Shown piece after piece: positions 8,541 to 17,481 of a stretch of 64,000 bases of DNA. How positions within the stretch are numbered: position 1 is the first letter of the stretch; each line of letters opens with the position of its first letter. The stretch comes from DAOUMF01 sp034408935 (GTDB lineage: Bacteria > Chloroflexota > Dehalococcoidia > SM23-28-2 > RBG-16-64-32), in NCBI GenBank assembly GCA_034408935.1, contig DAOUMV010000006.1:1-64000 (forward strand), given 5' to 3'. Below the pieces are notes generated by a model. That model had not been told where the DNA came from and did no database searches. It was given only the letters and a program-made list of their open reading frames with translations. Both the position numbers and the translations under genes were made by a program.

Positions 8541-11500
8541 TCAGGGACACACTTGGCCGGCGCATTGCCTCGCGACCCGCAGTTGCTCGTGCAATAACTG
8601 AGCATCAGGGTCATTGCTGGGGTCTCCGTCCTGCAGTAGGTTGACCAACTGCCAGGGATCCTGCTGCAGGTCGTAGTACTCCCGGGACACTACGCGTCCG
8701 GTGTTTTCGTAGTACTCGACATACTGCCAGTCCTCGGTTCGAAGTGATGCCCATGTCCCTTGCTTGCCCCCAAAATTCTCAAGAAGGATGCTGGCGCGAT
8801 TCGTCGGTGCCAACAGTGGCCGTCCAGCCATGTCATCGGGGACCGGCACCCCTGCTGCCTCAAGCACCGTGGGCGCGATGTCGATGTTGGCCGCAATTGT
8901 GGAGACGACCTTCCCGGCATCTACGTGTCCAGGCCATCGAACCATTAACGGGACGTGAACGGCTTCGGTGTAAGGCAGCCGTTTTCCTTTCAAGCCGTGC
9001 TCACCCCACATCAAGCCGTTATCGCTGATGTAGATTGCCAGCGTATTGTCTTCACCCAGGATATCCAGCTCATCAAAGATATCGGCCAGCATATCATCCA
9101 CGGACATGAGCGATCGCAACTGGCCCGCCCTCCAGCGTTGTCCGTCTTCGACGGTGTACGCTGCCTGCTGAACATAGGGGCGTTTGTCCGATTTGTCCGT
9201 CTCCTGGACCGCCGGATTTCCCGCCCAGGGTGGAACGGGCGCGTCCTGGTACTTGGGCTCAGGTGTGAACGGACTATGTGGAGCGTATACCGAGACGAAC
9301 AACAGCCAGGGCTCACCGTCGCGCTCCTCAGCCTCACTCAGGAAGTCGACCGCGCGCTCCTTGACATACGTGGTATGGTACTGATCGATATTCTGAATCA
9401 CACCATTAACATTCCAGCGCAGGCCGTAATAGTCGGAGCCGGGTAGGAATTCCGTGATCCACCAACGGTCAAAGTGAGGTGGGGGTGACTCAATGGGCCA
9501 TCTGTTCAGGAACTTGCCCACTTGTCCCGTGTAGTAGCCCGCTTCATGCAGGTAGGCTTGGATGGTTCGCGAATGGTCCAGCACGAGGGTATCGAAGTTC
9601 GTCAGCACACCGTGGTTGTGCACGCACTGCCCGGTGAGAATACTGGATCGAGATGGACCGCACAGCGGCGTCGTCACAAACGCATTCTCGTATTTCGTGC
9701 CATCATCGACAAAGAGCCTCTTGAGGTTAGGCATCACGATCTCATTCTCGGGGCCCACACGCTGGTCGTCGGTTGTGATGACCAGGATGTTTGGTTTCTG
9801 AGGCACCACCTCATACAGGACGAACCCCATTGGCAGGTCCGCAGCATGCCGGAGGGGTAGAGCATCGAAGCCCAGGGCGGCCTGCCTATCACGTCGAACG
9901 AGCACGTGCGTAATGCCATGCCTGCCGAGGATGGCAAGCCGGTCGGACAACGAGGTTGAATTCATGAAGAATCGGGCACGGTCCTGCATCCGCTGCAACG
10001 CCTCTTCCCGCCGGTCGCCGGGGAAGGCGTTGGACATCACGGCCCCGCCACGAAAGGCGACTAGTCGCAGGCCCGCGGGCCGCGTCAAGAGCGGATCGCC
10101 GACGCCCTTGTGAGCCAGCAGCACACCATCGTACGTTTCGAGTTCTTGAGCCACTGCTTCAAGCGGAAATCGATTCGTTGTCGTGAGCGTTAGGAGCTTG
10201 TCGTGGGGGGTCCACACCACCACCAGCACCAGCAGCGAGCCAGCAATGAGCCAAGTACGGGCAGCTTGGCGCAGCCAGACGGTGTACAGCCAGGTGGCGG
10301 CTAGCCCCACCGGTAAGAGCCAGGCAAACCGCCACAGTTGGAACGGTGGCACCGCCACGGTCACAATGCGTGCTACTGGGGGAACGAACATCACCGTCAC
10401 CGCCGCAAGGCTGGACCCTACGACAAACGCCGTCAGGGGGGACCTTCGCTGCCGGAGCAGCAAGAGCAGCGCCGCTGCCGGTACGAAAAGATTAATCGGC
10501 GTGGCAAGCACCTCTGGGCTCACAATGAAGAGATCTTTCGTCAGGAACATCAGGCGGTCGAACCCGCCAAGCGAGAGATGGTAGTTGATGAAGAAGTTAT
10601 TCGCCTCCTCGATCGGCACGTCCAAGAGCCTAGGTCCGCTCCTGGGCACCCAGAACGTGATCGGACCGACCTCCCGCGGGACGAATACGTCTGACAACGA
10701 ATTGATCTCGCCGAAGTCGACGCCGAAGCCGCCCTGTGACGATGCCAAGATCGCACCTGCCACGACAGCGGGTGCTGCGGCGCAGGCGAGCCACGCGAAG
10801 CGCCGTGCGCCAAATCTTAGATTGAGAATGCTGTGCGTTAGAGCGTAGGAACCGGCAGCAGTCAGCGCTAGGGTGGCGATGATCGGGTGCATCAGGACAA
10901 GGCCCAAGAGGAGTACGGCAGAAGCCAGCACTAGGGACGGCCGTGGGCGGTGGTAGCTCGCGAGGAAGAACGTGACCACCACAGGGAAGAAGATCAGGAG
11001 GCCCGCGTACTTGTCATGTTGAATCGCTCGATACCAGAACAGGTACTGAGAGGGATTGGCCTTCGGCTCGGCCAGGAGCGGCAGGAGGACGGCAACGGCG
11101 GCCGCCGCCAATCCGAAGCGCTCGCTGTAGGTCAGGAACCGGGCCAGCAGGTAGGCGGCCGATGCCCCGAGCACAAGGAGAAGAGGGGGAAGGAACCGCA
11201 TATAGAGCACGGACCCGTCAATGTCCGACAAGGAAGCGATTGTCCCCAGAGACCCGGTCCAGCCATCCAGGGCCCACCGCGGGGCGAGAGATAGGTCCCC
11301 CGCCAACCACGGGTTCATCGATGGAAACGAGTCGGTGTACCTGATCGCCTCAATCATGCCGACGTACGCTGCATCGTCGCCGAACTCGTTGACAGTGAAG
11401 AAGCGAAGGGTTGCCGCGCCCGCGACAACGACGAAGGTGATGAGAAACAAGCCGGGGGCTCGCGGCCAGCGCACCGGGATCCCCTCCCGTCGCGCCGCGA

Positions 11501-11849
11501 ACCAACTCAGCAGGAGTAGTTCCGCCACGACGCTCCAGAGAACGACCCCGACCGACGTGTCGAGGAGCAGGGCAATGAAGAGGGGTGGTGCTATGAGGGC
11601 GAAGCTGGTGACGAAGAGGAGGGCGGGGAGAGCGGCGATATCACGTACAATCCGCCGCGGCAGCGCCAGCCAAAGGAGGAATCCCGGCGCAAAGAACACT
11701 GCCACGAGCGCGATCCACGCCCCCACCTCGACGGGGAGAGCCCCGCTGGCCACCACCAACAGGGCAATTGCCGGGATGAGCAGCGCTAGCTGGCGCAATG
11801 CTCGGCCCCCAGACAGGCCACGAAAGCTCGATACTGAGGCGTCGTTCAC
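8541..11849 (-). CDS. Fusion of a polytopic membrane (GT-C-like) region with a C-terminal sulfatase
   Basis: A 1102-residue protein. Residues 1 to about 560 contain a dozen or more hydrophobic helices with an early loop 'FFTVNEFGDDAAYVGMIEAIRY', reminiscent of GT-C glycosyltransferases, where an acidic pair sits in the first external loop. A soluble stretch follows to about 680. From about residue 685 (KPNILVITTDDQ) the sequence is a type I sulfatase: the DD metal site, the formylglycine motif CGPSR at about 730-734, YISDNGLMWGEHGLKGK with the DNG/H metal residues, and DIAPTVLEAAGVPVPDDMAGR. The formylglycine-type Cys predicts dependence on a sulfatase-activating enzyme, not seen here. The sulfatase should lie outside the membrane if the last helix exits. 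Desulfation or phosphate-ester cleavage of a surface glycan is inferred. Confidence 0.85.
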   Translation of the reverse strand: MNDASVSSFRGLSGGRALRQLALLIPAIALLVVASGALPVEVGAWIALVAVFFAPGFLLWLALPRRIVRDIAALPALLFVTSFALIAPPLFIALLLDTSVGVVLWSVVAELLLLSWFAARREGIPVRWPRAPGLFLITFVVVAGAATLRFFTVNEFGDDAAYVGMIEAIRYTDSFPSMNPWLAGDLSLAPRWALDGWTGSLGTIASLSDIDGSVLYMRFLPPLLLVLGASAAYLLARFLTYSERFGLAAAAVAVLLPLLAEPKANPSQYLFWYRAIQHDKYAGLLIFFPVVVTFFLASYHRPRPSLVLASAVLLLGLVLMHPIIATLALTAAGSYALTHSILNLRFGARRFAWLACAAAPAVVAGAILASSQGGFGVDFGEINSLSDVFVPREVGPITFWVPRSGPRLLDVPIEEANNFFINYHLSLGGFDRLMFLTKDLFIVSPEVLATPINLFVPAAALLLLLRQRRSPLTAFVVGSSLAAVTVMFVPPVARIVTVAVPPFQLWRFAWLLPVGLAATWLYTVWLRQAARTWLIAGSLLVLVVVWTPHDKLLTLTTTNRFPLEAVAQELETYDGVLLAHKGVGDPLLTRPAGLRLVAFRGGAVMSNAFPGDRREEALQRMQDRARFFMNSTSLSDRLAILGRHGITHVLVRRDRQAALGFDALPLRHAADLPMGFVLYEVVPQKPNILVITTDDQRVGPENEIVMPNLKRLFVDDGTKYENAFVTTPLCGPSRSSILTGQCVHNHGVLTNFDTLVLDHSRTIQAYLHEAGYYTGQVGKFLNRWPIESPPPHFDRWWITEFLPGSDYYGLRWNVNGVIQNIDQYHTTYVKERAVDFLSEAEERDGEPWLLFVSVYAPHSPFTPEPKYQDAPVPPWAGNPAVQETDKSDKRPYVQQAAYTVEDGQRWRAGQLRSLMSVDDMLADIFDELDILGEDNTLAIYISDNGLMWGEHGLKGKRLPYTEAVHVPLMVRWPGHVDAGKVVSTIAANIDIAPTVLEAAGVPVPDDMAGRPLLAPTNRASILLENFGGKQGTWASLRTEDWQYVEYYENTGRVVSREYYDLQQDPWQLVNLLQDGDPSNDPDAQLLHEQLRVARQCAGQVCP

Positions 11850-11939
11850 GCTACGTCGCCGGTCCTGTTCCCTTGGGCGTGGGCACTCGCGCGGGGACGC
11901 AACTCCAGGCGCAGCTTGCCCCGGCCGTGGCTCGCCGCG

Positions 11940-12980
11940 CTATCGCAGCCAGGCTTGAATGATGGACTTGGCCACCCCAAGGCCGTAGCGGGGCAGATTG
12001 GGCTTTTTGCTCTTTCCCGCGCTGCGTCGCCGCATGGTTATCGGTACCTCCTTGAAGCGCAGACCCTTGCGGATGGCCTCGATCAGGAGCTCCGACGCCT
12101 GGAACTGGTCCTCTTGGAGGTTAAGGCGGGGTACTTCGCTGGCACGAAAGGCGCGGAAGGGGCTGGCCACGTCGGTGACTCGGGTTCCGGTGAGCAGGCT
12201 CACGAGGAGGCTGAACGCCCTCACGCCCCAAGCACGCACTAGGCTGTCACGCTGGTAGATGCCCAGCCAGCGGGAGCCGTTGACGAAATCGGCCTCATTG
12301 TTCAGGATGGGCTCCACCAGGGTGGGCAGCTCCTGCAGATCTGTTTGGGCGTCAGCATCGGTGATGACGATGACGCGGGCTCCCCGTTCGCTAGCCAGCT
12401 CATAACCGGTGAGAAGGGCGGCCCCCTGGCCCCGATTGATGGCGTGCACCGCCGGGATGGCGTGGCGGCGGACGACATCTTCGGTGGCATCCTTGCAGCC
12501 GTCAACCACTACCAAGGGCTGCACGTCGAGCCCCAGGGCCTGGCTGGGCAACCGTTCCAACACGTTGCCCACTGTCGCTTCCTCATTGTAAGCGGGGATG
12601 ACCGTGACTATCTCTGCAGACGTGGGAGGAGGCTCGGCTTCCTTGCGGAACTCTCGCTGGGCCAGAGCTCGCACCAATCGGCTGATGTCACGGTTGGCGC
12701 TCGTGGCTATGGCCGAGACTCGCATGTAGAGAAGGAAGAGGACGAAGTTGGCAACGACCAGGAGGCCTAGGAGCTGACGATTGTCCTCCCTCCGGAAGTC
12801 CAGAAGGTCTAGAGGGGGGCTGGCCGCTGTCGGATAAGCGGCGATTATGATCGTAGCCAGGGAGATGACCAGCCACACCAGAAACTCTAGGCGGCCACTG
12901 CGCCGCCCTGCATACCGGCGGCTTGCGATGATAAGCAGGATTAGTCCAAAGAGAGCGGCGACGATGCGCAGGGCGATCAT
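11940..12980 (-). CDS. Membrane-anchored family 2 glycosyltransferase with DUF2304-type N-terminus
   Basis: A 346-residue protein. Residues 1-100 carry three hydrophobic helices in the DUF2304 arrangement (IALRIVAALFGLILLIIASRR, then LEFLVWLVISLATIIIAAYP, then LLGLLVVANFVLFLLYM). Residues 120-340 are a GT-A domain: VTVIPAYNEEATVGNVLERLP, VVVDGCKDAT, and VIVITDADAQTDLQELP with the DAD metal motif. This resembles dolichol/polyprenyl-phosphate mannosyltransferases. It would transfer a nucleotide sugar to a polyprenyl phosphate or a glycan at the membrane. Its start overlaps the upstream epimerase stop by 4 bases (ATGA), so the two are translationally coupled. Confidence 0.87.
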   Translation of the reverse strand: MIALRIVAALFGLILLIIASRRYAGRRSGRLEFLVWLVISLATIIIAAYPTAASPPLDLLDFRREDNRQLLGLLVVANFVLFLLYMRVSAIATSANRDISRLVRALAQREFRKEAEPPPTSAEIVTVIPAYNEEATVGNVLERLPSQALGLDVQPLVVVDGCKDATEDVVRRHAIPAVHAINRGQGAALLTGYELASERGARVIVITDADAQTDLQELPTLVEPILNNEADFVNGSRWLGIYQRDSLVRAWGVRAFSLLVSLLTGTRVTDVASPFRAFRASEVPRLNLQEDQFQASELLIEAIRKGLRFKEVPITMRRRSAGKSKKPNLPRYGLGVAKSIIQAWLR

Positions 12981-13936
12981 GTCAGCGTGCCCTCAGGCGT
13001 GGCCTCCGCCGGCCGATAATGCTTGGTGAACCAGTCGTAGGTATGCTTCACCCCTTCCTCGATGGCCATCTTCGGAGAGAAGCCCAACATCCGACGAGCC
13101 TTCTCAATCGAGGCGGAGATTTGGTATGCCTCGCCTTGACGCCGCTCCTCATGCAGTATCGGCGTGTCTTGACCGACGATGTCTCGGATGAGTCGAGCCA
13201 GGTCAATGATTCTGGTCTCCACGGCGCTCGCGATATGGAACACTTCGCCGGCGCAGTCGGCCTCGGCGGCCAGGAGGATGGCATCACAGATGTCACCCAC
13301 ATAGACGAAGTCGCGGGTCTGCGAGCCATCGCCGTAGATGATGATGGGCTGGCCCGACAGTGCCCGCCTGAGGAACTTGGCGACGGCACTATTCTTGTGG
13401 CCGGAGAGGGGGCCATACGCATTGGCGAAGCGGAGGGCAATGGTGTCGAGGCTAAAAGAGCCGCCAAAGGCCAGGCAGTAGGCCTCGCCCGCCAGCTTAC
13501 TGGCCCCGTAGGGGGATAGGGGATGTGGTACCTTCGTCTCTTCGAAGGGCGCCGGCACTTCTCCCAGGGCCGCGTTGGATGAGGCGAAGACTAGCCGCTT
13601 CGCCCCTGCGTCGCGGCAGGCCAATAGAACGTTCAGGGTGCCACCGACGTTGACCTCGAAGTCCTTGTCGGGATCTTCGATTGACGGGATGACACCGCTC
13701 TGGGCGGCCAGGTGAATTACGACGTCGCTGCCGTCTACGGCGGCGCGGATTGCCTCCCGGTCGCGAACATCGCCCTCGATAACTTCGGCTCTGGTGTCGG
13801 GCACGTCCCTGGTAATGGAGAAGTTGTCAAAAATCCGAACCCTGCAGTCGGCATCGCATAGCTTTTGGACTAGATTGGAGCCGATGAAGCCGCAGCCACC
13901 TGTGACCAGCCAGGTGCTACCTCGCCAGTTCGACAT
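12977..13936 (-). CDS. NAD-dependent nucleotide-sugar epimerase/dehydratase
   Basis: A 319-residue extended short-chain dehydrogenase. Rossmann motif GGCGFIGSNL lies near the N-terminus; a catalytic SSNAALG region with the Ser and a YGASK (YxxxK) motif follow; 'DFVYVGDICDAIL' is the usual substrate-domain element. It is most like UDP-glucose/UDP-glucuronate 4-epimerases, but could also act on GDP- or dTDP-keto sugars. Because gmd lacks an adjacent reductase, a role in that pathway cannot be excluded. Start: ATG at 13936 (MSNWRG), which overlaps the end of sqdB by 20 bases; the longer frame to 13984 would add an unconserved N-terminus. Co-transcribed with sqdB and the downstream GT2. Confidence 0.87.
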   Translation of the reverse strand: MSNWRGSTWLVTGGCGFIGSNLVQKLCDADCRVRIFDNFSITRDVPDTRAEVIEGDVRDREAIRAAVDGSDVVIHLAAQSGVIPSIEDPDKDFEVNVGGTLNVLLACRDAGAKRLVFASSNAALGEVPAPFEETKVPHPLSPYGASKLAGEAYCLAFGGSFSLDTIALRFANAYGPLSGHKNSAVAKFLRRALSGQPIIIYGDGSQTRDFVYVGDICDAILLAAEADCAGEVFHIASAVETRIIDLARLIRDIVGQDTPILHEERRQGEAYQISASIEKARRMLGFSPKMAIEEGVKHTYDWFTKHYRPAEATPEGTLT

Positions 13937-15119
13937 CCATCGGTCTCCACGCGGGCTGAGGTGTAGATGTCTGCCGCCAGTCAACCCAGGGCATGATGGT
14001 CTGGGGGCGCGCGTTCCAGGCGAATTGCCGAACCTTGTGAAGGACCGACTCCACGAGAGTGTCGGACAGGTAGTGAGGTTGGAGCCCCAGATCGATTAGC
14101 TTGGTAGCCTTGGCGTTGTAGTAGTGCTCTTCCTGCTCTACGCGCGGGTTGGTGACGTGCTGAACCTCAACCCCGACGCCTAGCTTACTGGCTGCTGCTT
14201 GCACTATCTCCGCGAGTTGGAGGACGGTGAACTGCTCGGTGAACTGGTTGAAGACGCGGAATTCGCCCTGTCGCGCCGGATTGAGGATGGCCAGTTCAAC
14301 GCAGCGTAAGGTGTCCCGAATGTCCAGGAAGCCACGCGTCTGGCCTCCTTTTCCGTACACCGTCAGCGGGTGTCCGATGACCGACTGGACGCAGTAGCGG
14401 TTGAGGGCGGTGCCCCAGACGCCGTCGTAGTCGAAGCGGGTGGCCAGCCGCTCATCCAGCTCCGTCTCCTCAGTAGCGACGCCGTAGACGATGCCTTGGT
14501 TCAGGTCCGTGGAGCGCAGACCCCATACCTTGCACGCGAACATGATGTTGTTGCTGTCGTGAACCTTGGACAGGTGATAGAAGGAGCCGGGCTGCTTAGG
14601 GTAGGGCAGGATGTCTTTGCGCCCTTTGTACTCGATCTCGATGAATCCCTCTTCGATGTCGATGTTTGGGGTGCCGTACTCTCCCATGGTGCCCAGCTTG
14701 ACCAGGTGACAGGAGGGGCAATGCACGGCGATTGCGTAAAGGAGGTTGAGAGTGCCCACAACGTTGTTGACTTGAGTGTAGACCGCGTGCTTGCGGTCGA
14801 TCATCGAGTAGGGGGCGCAGCGCTGCTCGCCATAGTGAACGATGGCATCGGGCTGGAAGTCCCGAAGAAGCGGGGCCGCAAACTCGTAGTCCGTGATGTC
14901 CCCGATCTCCATCTCTATGTAGCGCTCAGCTACCTCGCGCCACGCCTGCACGCGCTGGTGCAAGGAAGCGATGGGTATGAGGGTGTCGGTGCCCAGTTCG
15001 TGATCCGCTTGGCGGCGAGCGAAGTTGTCCACAATGGCCACGTCATGGCCCTGGCGTGAGAGGTACATGGCGGTCGGCCACCCGAGATAGCCATCGCCTC
15101 CGACCACGATTATGCGCAT
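13917..15119 (-). CDS. sqdB: UDP-sulfoquinovose synthase
   Basis: A 400-residue enzyme of the SQD1/SqdB/Agl3 family that makes UDP-sulfoquinovose from UDP-glucose and sulfite with bound NAD. Family hallmarks: N-terminal GGDGYLGWPTAMYLS, VDNFARRQ after the second strand, HYGEQRCAPYSMIDR, LGTMGEYGTPNIDIEEG, the YHLSK catalytic pair, GIVYGVATEET, and GKGGQTRGFLDIRDTL. Length matches the family. It opens a four-gene run (sqdB, epimerase, GT2, sulfatase fusion). No SqdX/SqdD sulfolipid transferase is recognised, so the product may feed a glycan rather than, or as well as, sulfolipid. An untranslated stretch of 292 bases separates it from the wecG-like gene upstream. Assignment by motif is strong; the end product is inferred. 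Confidence 0.93.
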   Translation of the reverse strand: MRIIVVGGDGYLGWPTAMYLSRQGHDVAIVDNFARRQADHELGTDTLIPIASLHQRVQAWREVAERYIEMEIGDITDYEFAAPLLRDFQPDAIVHYGEQRCAPYSMIDRKHAVYTQVNNVVGTLNLLYAIAVHCPSCHLVKLGTMGEYGTPNIDIEEGFIEIEYKGRKDILPYPKQPGSFYHLSKVHDSNNIMFACKVWGLRSTDLNQGIVYGVATEETELDERLATRFDYDGVWGTALNRYCVQSVIGHPLTVYGKGGQTRGFLDIRDTLRCVELAILNPARQGEFRVFNQFTEQFTVLQLAEIVQAAASKLGVGVEVQHVTNPRVEQEEHYYNAKATKLIDLGLQPHYLSDTLVESVLHKVRQFAWNARPQTIMPWVDWRQTSTPQPAWRPMDVELAR

Positions 15120-15411
15120 TGCATCCTCCTGATTAAGGCAAGCTAGGCTGAGGGACTCTCTTTCTGGTCAACAGAACGCAACGAAGCAGACAAAGGTTAA
15201 GTCGGGAGACATTATAGCAGGGCCGCTTATCCTACGGTCAAATAGGTTCCAGATGGGTATCCCGCGCCACGCGATGGCCGATCTGACGTTCCCTCAAGGC
15301 GGCATCGCTGTCGAGGGGAGCTGGGACGAACTCAGCCCCGCCGAGCGCACCCGCTCCTGCGCCACCGCGGTCAGACCTAGACGGAGGCGCTGGCCCTCGG
15401 CGAGCCCTGAG

Positions 15412-16212
15412 CTACTGGGCGGCCCGCAGGCGCTCCCTGACCACCAGGCGCAGGAACTCCAGTATCGCCAACTGGCGGCGGAGTCGCCAGGGCTGGCGTG
15501 CGAGCCGGTACAGCCACTCAAGTCCCTTTCGCCGTAGCCAGCGGGGCGCCCGGGAGGTGGCGCCAGAGATGAAGGAGAAGGAGCCGCCCTCCGCGACGGC
15601 CACGTTCAGCTTGAGATGAGGCCTGTTCTCCGCAATCCACTCTTCCTGGCGAGGGAAGCCCAGGGCCACCAGTAGAGCGTGCGGTTGAGCAGCGTTCACA
15701 AGCTCGACGATGCGGTCCCTCTCCTCGAAGTAGCCGTTGCGGGCGCCCACGATCGTTAGATTGGGAAAGCTCGCCTCGATGCGCCCTCTGGTACCCTGCA
15801 CCTCCTCCTCGGTGCCGCCCAGGAGGAAGACCCGCGAGCCGGCCTCGTCCAGCCTGGCCAGCATCTCCCATGTCAGATCCACGCCAGCCATGTTCTCCTT
15901 GAGAGGCTGACGGACAGCGGCTGGGTTGAGGGCGACGGCAGCCAGGGAAAGAGGGACCTGGAGCAGTGCCCGCAGCGGCCCGCCCGACAGGGAGAGATAG
16001 TGGGCCGCCCACAGGATGCCGATGCCGTCGGCCAGACAGAGGTCAGCCCCGTTGAGGATCTGCCGGATGTGTGGTTCGCGCGCCGCCCTAGGCATGAACT
16101 CCGAGTACGGCTTGACCACGTAGCCCTTTTCCCCTCGCCGAGCGATATCAGCGATCGCCTCAGCGGCCTCGTCCCGGCTGAGGTTGTGGAAGCGGACCCC
16201 AAGAACCTCCAT
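15412..16212 (-). CDS. WecG/TagA/CpsF-family glycosyltransferase
   Basis: A 266-residue protein of the GT26 family, which transfers UDP-ManNAc, UDP-ManNAcA or a related sugar onto an undecaprenyl-diphosphate-linked acceptor at the cytoplasmic membrane. Motifs: VKPYSEFMPRA, LADGIGILWAAHY (the conserved DG near the active site), RVFLLGGTEEEV, VGARNGYF, and LLVALGFPRQEEWI with the family's G(x)PKQE-like element. The C-terminus 'APRWLRRKGLEWLYRLARQPWRLRRQ' is the basic membrane-binding end. I use ATG at 16212; the longer frame (to 16356) would overlap the upstream glycosyltransferase by more than 100 bases and adds unconserved residues. Confidence 0.88.
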   Translation of the reverse strand: MEVLGVRFHNLSRDEAAEAIADIARRGEKGYVVKPYSEFMPRAAREPHIRQILNGADLCLADGIGILWAAHYLSLSGGPLRALLQVPLSLAAVALNPAAVRQPLKENMAGVDLTWEMLARLDEAGSRVFLLGGTEEEVQGTRGRIEASFPNLTIVGARNGYFEERDRIVELVNAAQPHALLVALGFPRQEEWIAENRPHLKLNVAVAEGGSFSFISGATSRAPRWLRRKGLEWLYRLARQPWRLRRQLAILEFLRLVVRERLRAAQ

Positions 16213-16234
16213 CACATCCGGCGGCTGCCGTCGC

Positions 16235-17434
16235 TCAGGCTGTTGCCCTGGCACTGCTGAGGACTTCATCCAGGGGTTGGTAGGCCACTTCGGCCAGGTA
16301 GCGGCTGCGGACCAGCGCCCGCCCGTTGTCGCTGAGGGCCCGCCACAGACCGTCATCCACCATGAGGCGTCTCCCCGCCTCCGCCATCGATTCAGCGTCG
16401 TGCGCCACCAGTAGGTGCTCGCCGGGCACGGCCTCCAGCCCTTCGGCCCCCTGGAGGCTGGTCACCACGGGCAGGCCGCGGGCGAGAGCGTTAAGCACCT
16501 TGAGCCGGGTGCCACCCCCCGTGGGGCTGGCCTCGATGAACAGTCGTGCCCGGCGGTACAGAGGCTCGGCGTCTGTCACCGGGCCCATGAACTCCACCCC
16601 GGCCGTGCGACGGGCCAGCCGACGTAGCCGCGACGGCGCCCCCTTCCCAGCGATGACGAAGCGGACCTGGGGTATCCGTTGCCGTACGAGGGGAAAGACG
16701 AAGCGGAGGAAGCGCTCCAAGCCCTCCAGGTTGGGCTGCCAGCTCAGTGTGCCGAAATAGAGGATCACCGGCTCCGTGGCAGCACAGGAGAGCTCAGGAC
16801 GCTCCAGCAGCGACGGATCTGGCAGGTTGGGGAGCACCCGCAGGCGCTCCGGGGCCGCCTGGAGCTCGATGAGGGCCTGCCGGTCGGCCTCGGAGACGGC
16901 GAAGACGATGTCGAATCGGGGGAGGATGGCAGCTTCGTAGCTGCGCACCCGCCCGTACTCCAACCAGATCAGCGTCCGAAGCAGCGGGTTGCGCTCTCGC
17001 TGGGCCTGCCGATACCACATCACATGCTCAGCGTTGTGCTCGTGCAGCAGGGCTAGGCCCAAGAATCCAGGCGGCAGGTACTGCGCCATCAGCCAGCCAT
17101 CCACGAACACAGCGCCGTATTCGCCTTCGGCCAGCCACCGCGACACCAAGTGCCCCATCCGGCCGCTGCGGTTTCGCTCGATGCTGAGGGGCATCCCCCT
17201 GAAGTAGCTGCGCACGAGGTTGAGAGGGGTGCGGCCGCGGTTCAGCGGCACCGTCTCCACCCGCCCCACGGTTTCGCTCCAGCGGGCCTGCTCCTGGGTC
17301 AGCGGCCTTCGCCGAAAGCAGAGGATGTGCAGGTCGTGGCGCTGCCCCAGGTACGTCAGGATAGAAGACGTCTTGATGGTGCCGCCGCTATCGGCGGGAT
17401 GCGGTAGCTCCGGGGTCAGAAACAGCACACGCAT
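16235..17434 (-). CDS. GT4/GT1-fold glycosyltransferase
   Basis: A 399-residue GT-B protein. The N-terminus MRVLFLTPELPHPADSGG starts the first Rossmann half with the Gly-rich acceptor loop. The C-terminal half carries VILYFGTLSWQPNLEGLERF, FVIAGKGAP and 'FIEASPTGGGTRLKVLNALARGLPVVTS', where the usual GT4 EX7E is replaced by a GTRLKVLNAL element typical of the sugar-transferase PslH/TIGR03087-like subgroup. It probably transfers a sugar from a nucleotide donor in the cytoplasm. Start chosen at ATG 17434, the residue where homology begins. It lies 47 bases downstream of the sugar-phosphate transferase gene in the same transcript direction. Confidence 0.85.
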   Translation of the reverse strand: MRVLFLTPELPHPADSGGTIKTSSILTYLGQRHDLHILCFRRRPLTQEQARWSETVGRVETVPLNRGRTPLNLVRSYFRGMPLSIERNRSGRMGHLVSRWLAEGEYGAVFVDGWLMAQYLPPGFLGLALLHEHNAEHVMWYRQAQRERNPLLRTLIWLEYGRVRSYEAAILPRFDIVFAVSEADRQALIELQAAPERLRVLPNLPDPSLLERPELSCAATEPVILYFGTLSWQPNLEGLERFLRFVFPLVRQRIPQVRFVIAGKGAPSRLRRLARRTAGVEFMGPVTDAEPLYRRARLFIEASPTGGGTRLKVLNALARGLPVVTSLQGAEGLEAVPGEHLLVAHDAESMAEAGRRLMVDDGLWRALSDNGRALVRSRYLAEVAYQPLDEVLSSARATA

Positions 17435-17481
17435 CGCCGGTTCCGAGACCGCGGCCTGGGAGCAGCGCTGGGGCAACTGCC

